NCBI GenBank assembly: GCA_032718475.1 | Contig: JAUCBJ010002844.1 | Coordinates: 1-22,170 of the forward strand | Length of the DNA: 22,170 bases | Source: Nemertoderma westbladi | Taxonomy: Eukaryota > Xenacoelomorpha > Nemertodermatida > Nemertodermatidae | Reading direction: 5' to 3' | In this document: positions 18,253 through 22,170 of the stretch, piece by piece | Position numbering within the stretch: the first letter of the stretch is position 1 | Layout of the letters: every line of letters starts with the position of its first letter | The notes under the pieces: generated by a model | Databases searched by the model: none | What the model saw: the letters and a program-made list of their open reading frames with translations, nothing else | What the model was told of the DNA's origin: nothing | Made by a program: the position numbers and the translations under genes

Positions 18253-18282
18253 CATTATTTGTCATTATTTGTCATGACTGCA
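18245..18282. repeat. Filler duplication replacing RT motif A of LINE-C
   Basis: CATGACTGCA occurs at 18245-18254 and again at 18273-18282, with two GTCATTATTT-like units between. On the minus strand this joins NLPAVMT directly to KMLEII, where an intact RT would have the (F)xDFxKAFD motif. It looks like a deletion repaired with short copied filler. Confidence 0.8.
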
Positions 18283-19428
18283 GGGAGATTCTTTGACTTA
18301 ATTCCTTCAATCAGTCTCCATAGTGCAAGTATCTGAGCTATTGTTGATCTACTTGGTCGAAATCCGTTTTGGCTCTTACGGAGTAGTTTCTCTATGTGAG
18401 GCCTAATCCTATATAGAATCATTTTATTGTATATTTTGGCAGCTACCACAAGCAGACAGATCCCACGATAGTTTGTTGGTATGCCGAGGTCTCCTTTCTT
18501 GGGGAGAGGCTTTAGTTGACCTTTAGTCCAAATTGGTGGTGGCTTTTCCCCTTTTAACATCCGGTTGCAAACATTCAATAATGGTCTATTTAGCACTCCG
18601 GTTTTCCATACCTCCGCTGGGATTTCATCTAATCCACTTGCTTTATTATTGGACATGCTTTTAATGCTTCTTTGGAGTTCGGCAGGTGTGAAGTCCCCTG
18701 TTTCTATAGGTAGTGTCTTGTCATATATTTTCCTTGTAGGGCTGACCTCGATGTTTGGTGGCTGCCCAAGCAAGTTGCTGAAGTGATTTTTCCACTTCCC
18801 AACACGTTCTTCAGGACTATCAGCTTTGAGGCGCCCCTTTGCACAACTTTTCCGACCAGATACCTCATTTACAGTTTGCCAGGTAAGTCTTGATTGTTGC
18901 TGTATGTGAGCAGTTGTAATTGCTTCAGTTTTATCCTGTATGTACTTTTCCTGGCTGATGTTGTAGGCCAATTTAAGATCGTCCTTAGCTTTCTCAACCT
19001 TGTTAATGTTTTCGGTTGTTGGTTGTTCGGTTTTAACTTTGTAGGCTATCTTAAGATCTTCTCTCTTACAAGTAACCTCAGAGTTTTGCCATGGCACATA
19101 CTGTTTTCGTTTAGGTTTCTGGGGGATATGCCTCTTAGCTGATTCCTTGTGGGCTGTTATTATATTCTGGTATATTGAATCGGTGGATTGGTCTTCATCC
19201 ATTGACTGAAGTGCTTCAAAGCGGTTTTGAACTTCTACTGTATAAGCATCCTTTACAGCATTGTCAGTTCTGAGTTTCTCCCAGTCATAGTTGATTTGCT
19301 TGCTTGTCCTGGGTTTGCTGGCTCTCAAACTGAGTCTGATCTCTGCAGTCACAATTCTGTGGTCCGAACCAATTAGGTTGAACGAGCTGTATGCCTCGCA
19401 GTTGATCATGCTATTTCTCCACTTTTTC
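18255..19428 (-). pseudogene. LINE-C end of endonuclease, linker and RT fingers
   Basis: The open frame extends from 19532, but residues 1-35 are foldback repeat DNA, and LINE sequence starts about residue 36 (KKWRNSMINCEAY). GSDHRIVTAEIRLSLRAS carries the last catalytic His of the AP-type endonuclease. A long basic, coiled-coil-like linker (DDLKLAYNISQEKY region) follows. RT begins at about residue 300, with NNKASGLDEIPAEVW, KPLPKKGDLG...NYRGICLL and LLRKSQNGFRPSRST. The frame ends in the filler at 18255, so motif A and the rest are lost from this frame. It is homologous to LINE-A residues 36-400 but clearly a different family. Confidence 0.88.
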
Positions 19429-19441
19429 CAAGCCAAGTCAC
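19429..19441 (+). repeat. Target-site duplication of LINE-C, 5'-end side
   Basis: CAAGCCAAGTCAC is one base different from 14975-14987. It directly abuts the truncated 5' end of LINE-C and is followed by more of the CAAATCACAC-type array. Confidence 0.7.
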
Positions 19442-19727
19442 AGCAAACCAAAACCCAATAATAAAAGAAATCATAAAACCAAACCACCCAGCCCAACCAC
19501 ACCAAACAAATCACACCAAATGACCAATTCATACTAAATCATATAAAAATTGAAAAGTAAAGGAGCAGGTACATTGGTAGCCAGAGGGAACCAAAACAAT
19601 AGGCCTAAACGATTTGAAAAAAAATTAAAAACATAATTTTTGGTGTGATTGCTTGAGATTTGGTTGTGATGTGGTATAATTTGATAAGATTTGTTGTGAT
19701 TTGGTGTGATTTGAGTGTTTAGATGGA
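19442..19727. repeat. Foldback core: simple repeats in both orientations
   Basis: At 19442-19540, CCAAA/CACACC-rich units (ACCAAACAAATCACACCAAA) continue the array seen at 14925-14985. At 19640-19727 the inverse appears (GGTGTGATTTGAGTGTTTAG). The middle of the uninterrupted element could therefore fold back on itself. No coding potential is seen. Confidence 0.65.
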
Positions 19728-19883
19728 CCAAAGAACGACATACACTATGGTTCATTAATGATGCACCTTTGTAAAGGCTCCGCTTACTAGTTGTGGCTCA
19801 CTCCACAAAACTTGAGTGAGCAACAGAGCCAATGGTGGGAGATTCAGTGTTGCCAAAGTCATCTTGGTGGTTCACTGCCACTG

Positions 19884-20075
19884 AAAGTCAAAGGTTCCAC
19901 AGGTAGACAGGGAATGTCAAAGGCTCCACAGGGTGGGTGGGACAAAAGTTCCACAAGGCATGCCAAAGGTTCCACAAATATACAATATTGGGCAGGATTT
20001 AACTGTGACAAAAACCTGTGGAACCTTTGACTTGCCCTGTGGAATCTTTGTCCCGCCCTGTGGAACCTTTGTCTT
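19884..20075. repeat. Cluster of TTCCACAGG motifs in both orientations
   Basis: The core CAAAGGTTCCACAGG or a near form occurs at 19889, 19918, 19943 and 19964 on the plus strand and inverted at about 20015, 20035 and 20056. GTCAAAGGTTCCACAGG at 19887-19903 has an exact 17-base inverted partner at 20015-20031. The same motif appears at 14415-14466 in the other arm. Repeated short motifs near the ends of an inverted-repeat element often bind the transposase. That role is inferred here. Confidence 0.8.
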
Positions 20076-20155
20076 TGGAAGACAGGCTGGAGGTACAGTA
20101 GGCCTCAGGTTTGTTTATGACAAGCCAGTTACTGTGTAGTGCAGCTGGCCTGTAC
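20025..20155 (-). repeat. Foldback right outer arm
   Basis: Inverted partner of 14345-14466. Read on the minus strand it begins GTACAGGCCAGCTG and includes TCATAAACAAACC, GAGGCCTACTGTACCTCC and GGGACAAAGATTCCACAGGG. Confidence 0.88.
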
Positions 20156-20163
20156 AGTTTCCA

Positions 20164-21041
20164 TTACGGAACTTGATGTATCAATTGATTTGTATCAGTT
20201 GATGTATCGGCATTAGTAGTAGATGTTGTAGATGCTCCGTAAATCAAGCAAATAAAGTGTTCAATGTCGTTTTTGGTGCCACTCAACAGCACACAACTTA
20301 CAAGATTTTCCAGCAGTCTAAAATGGTCCACAAAATTTTTCCAAGCTGTTCTCTTTGATATTCCAAATAAGAATGAAGTAGTGTCACAACCAGTAATTGC
20401 ATGAAAACCCAATAATGTATGGATTGATCACTCTGGTAAGTTCTTGACAATTTTGTTAATATGTTTCCTTTTCTTTGATGTTCCCACCATCATCCACACA
20501 TTTTCGCACTGATATAGTTTAGGACTACAGTAGAAGATGAGCATATTAGAATGTCCGTATCTCGTGCGCAGATTACAATAGTATATCTATCATCAAACAT
20601 ATATCTACTTCTTCATGGTTTGCATGGAGTTCATCACATTTGATTGGTTTATTTGATATTACATCACATGACTTGTTAAGATCATCAGAAACAGAAACAA
20701 CAATTAATTTATTGGATGGCGATTGTTTTATCAATTGTTATGCCAGAAATTTTGAAAGATTACATTTGTTATCATTAAGCGCAATAAAATTGTCCCATGA
20801 TTGTGGCAGAGGATCGTCCCCCGTCCATTGATTATTTGTCCCATTGGTCGAGTTGATTTTGATCTATGCATCAAATACTACATCGATTCGTCCATATTGT
20901 GAATCAGAGTTCAATACAGAAGGGGCGAATATGTCTGCCAAATCACCAAAAGTCCGCGCAATTTTTGGTTTCCCAATGGCAATTACTCGAGCCTATCCAT
21001 CTATAATTAAGCATGCAGAATCTTGAGTTGAGCTGTTAATG
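20164..21041 (-). pseudogene. Decayed FEN1/XPG-like nuclease gene, N-terminal and central part
   Basis: The minus strand, read from 21041 with two frame changes (near 20590 and 20505), gives one coherent protein. It has LIIDG (Asp at 20999-21001), PKIARTFGDLADIF, RIDVVFDA (Asp at 20870-20872) and LPQSWDNF. Next come ANHEEVDICL (acidic box 20603-20614), RDTDIL (20553-20561), VWMMVGTSKKRKHI, and GFHAITGCDTTSFLFG followed by KRTAW (GCD 20383-20391). FEN1 has Asp34, Asp86, Glu158/160, Asp179/181 and Asp233. Spacings here are about 43, 86, 16 and 57 residues against 52, 72, 19 and 52. The GCD block resembles the GSDY...GIG..A helix-hairpin of that superfamily. Invertebrate genomes hold many uncharacterised proteins with HEEADTR and HAxTGCDTTS motifs. 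TAG at 20993 and 20864 and TAA at 20738 kill it. An AG after a T-rich run at 21042-21043 may be a splice acceptor. The nuclease assignment is my inference. Confidence 0.7.
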
Positions 21042-21044
21042 CTA

Positions 21045-21696
21045 AATATAAAAGATAAATAGATAAAAGAACATGTTAATTAATGTGTAAGTATGTGTTC
21101 TGAAATATGTTATGTGTTATCTGTTAATGTGTTATGAATTAGGCTCATTCCACGCGAATGTCACCTAGTTGCCATTTTCAAAAGTTGACATCATAGATAA
21201 CGTCAATTAAATCATTATTAACAATATCTCGAAAGACATGGGCAGCCAAGGTTCACTAATACCAAAAGCTGATAATTTATGAGGATCGATATCTAACAAG
21301 TACCTGTAATATCTACATCATCTTATTCTCCTGCAATAGGGCCTCTGCCACTATTTTGGGCGTAAATGCCCTGATTCTATGTTTTTTGTTAGTTTGCGGT
21401 GTGTAAGAGTCTATTGTTTACCTGTTTATCTTTTAGATATATACAACAAGCCCCAAGTTAGTCAGTATGTAGCATGCGACCTTTAATTATCGTGCTATGT
21501 TAATGGAGACACTGCTCATTGCTTAAGTACTAAATAAATCGAGTATGTCAACTACATCAAGTATTATTAATTATATATTCCGAGCCTCATCATGCACAAA
21601 GACCACACGTACATGTTCCATCTGTTGCTTTGTTGGCTGTTTCCACATAGTAAGAAAATGAAATGTCAGATACAGTATAAATTATGTGTGTTGTAG
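21045..21696. other. Gene-free stretch, perhaps intron of the decayed gene
   Basis: If the AG at 21042-21043 is a splice acceptor, this DNA would be intron of the nuclease-like gene and earlier exons would lie beyond it. I saw no further matching peptide. It is otherwise AT-rich with no recognisable feature. Confidence 0.35.
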
Positions 21697-22170
21697 ACTG
21701 AAATTAGTGAAATTGGTAATCGGGGAATGAAATTGGTAAATTGGGACTGAAATTGGTAACTGGAAATTGAAATAGGTAACTGGAGACTGAAATTGGTAAC
21801 CGCAGACTGAAATTGGTAACCAGTGACTGAAATTGGTAACTGGGGACTGATATTGGTAATCGAAAACTGAAATTGGTAACCAGTGAATGAAATTGGTATT
21901 CAGTGACTGAAATTGGTAACTGGGGACTGAAATTAGTAACTGGAAACTGAAATTTGTAACCAGGGACTGAAATTGGTAACTGGAAACTGAAATTAGTAAC
22001 TGGGGACTGAAATTGGTAACCAGGAACTGAAATTGGTAACTGGGGACGGAAATTGGTAACTGGAAACTGAAATTGGTGACCGCGGGATGAAATTGGTAAC
22101 CACAAACTGAGATTGGTAACCGGTGACTGGGGACTGAAATTGGTAGCCGAAAACTGAAATTGGTAACTGG
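21697..22170 (+). repeat. 20-bp minisatellite, about 23 units, runs off the window
   Basis: The unit is ten variable bases ending ...ACTGA followed by a conserved AATTGGTAAC. The register is exactly 20 bases from 21711 to about 22130, then shifts once where CGGTGACTGGGGACTGA is longer by seven bases. Variable halves (TGGGGACTGA, TGGAAACTGA, CAGTGACTGA, CGCAGACTGA and others) recur in no strict order. The minus strand happens to stay open for 133 codons because the unit lacks stops on that strand. I see no reason to think it is translated. Confidence 0.96.

Larger units (their letters stand above)
14988..19428 (-). mobile_element. LINE-C: 5'-truncated RTE-like LINE, interrupted by LINE-B
   Basis: On the minus strand the order is: end of endonuclease (SDHR), linker, RT fingers, part of the palm, [LINE-B], rest of the palm with FADD, and the C-terminal domain (LRFSGHCWRSKDE). 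A (TAG)n tail with one TAA unit, at 14988-15004, closes the element. It shares the layout and tail motif of LINE-A but clearly differs in protein, so it is a sister family. It is broken by a one-base frameshift near 15845, an in-frame TAG at 15434-15436, deletion of RT motif A and the LINE-B insertion. With LINE-B removed it is about 2.24 kb. It is dead. Confidence 0.88.
14345..20155. mobile_element. Foldback-like element with inverted ends, interrupted by LINEs
   Basis: Its two ends are inverted copies: 14345-14466 and 20025-20155 both start GTACAGGCCA, then share TCATAAACAAACC, GAGGCCTACTGTACCTCC, GTCTTCCA and GACAAAGATTCCACAGGG. A second inverted pair lies inside (14911-14985 and 19661-19727). 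Without the LINE insertion (14988-19428 plus one copy of its target duplication) the element is about 1,357 bases. It codes for no transposase that I can see, so it would be non-autonomous. Subterminal clusters of a short motif suggest protein-binding sites. I found no clear target duplication, so the exact ends and the class remain open. Confidence 0.75.

Noticed and set aside
21704-22105. A 133-codon minus-strand frame with a 20-residue repeat (ISVPGYQFQ-like)
   Set aside because: It is a by-product of a 20-bp minisatellite without stops on that strand. There is no start context, no flanking gene signal, and the repeat drifts without regard to codon position.
21697-22170. CRISPR-like array
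   Set aside because: The 20-bp period with no spacers of constant length and a continuous degenerate unit is a minisatellite. The context is eukaryotic.

Overview
The window reads as AT-rich, repeat-dense nuclear DNA of an invertebrate animal. The signs are several non-LTR retrotransposons (LINEs), a LINE tail of the L2 type with its hairpin and (ATT)n end, microsatellites and minisatellites, long inverted repeats, and a decayed gene of a type I know only from metazoans. I see no bacterial operon, ribosome binding site, CRISPR array or intact host gene. The species cannot be told from the sequence alone.

Left part (1-4420). This is mostly gene-free AT-rich DNA. It holds three eroded, rearranged pieces (about 2165-2470, 2970-3055, 3505-3850) of the LINE family seen intact next door. 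Middle-left (4424-7321) is the best element in the window: a 5'-truncated RTE-like LINE (LINE-A, 4445-7300). It has an almost continuous endonuclease/reverse-transcriptase frame, a (TAG)n tail and an exact 21-bp target-site duplication. A fourth relic of the same family lies on the minus strand at 8520-8950.

Centre (8951-13500). It contains a perfect 32-bp palindrome with a 2-base loop (9337-9402) and a roughly 1-kb imperfect inverted repeat (10914-11994). It also has C and G homopolymer runs, a short L2-type LINE 3' end (13109-13397) and a possible tRNA-like relic beside it.

Right part (13985-21041) is a four-layer stack of insertions. (1) The oldest layer is a decayed minus-strand gene. 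Its N-terminal and central part lies at 20164-21041 and its C-terminal part at about 13985-14330. The order and spacing of its acidic motifs match those of FEN1/XPG-type 5' nucleases. (2) It is split by a foldback-like element with inverted ends (14345-20155, about 1.36 kb once the later insertions are removed). (3) That element carries a minus-strand RTE-like LINE (LINE-C, 14988-19428) flanked by a 13-bp duplication. (4) LINE-C is in turn interrupted by a plus-strand LINE of another clade (LINE-B, about 15914-18117). LINE-B keeps a long RT frame, a 3' hairpin and a TGAAA-rich tail.

The window ends in a 20-bp minisatellite (21697-22170) that runs off the edge. The LINE proteins would copy their own RNA into nicked target DNA. 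All copies here are 5'-truncated and most are visibly broken. What the region mainly offers is a readable insertion history plus a buried nuclease-like gene family.
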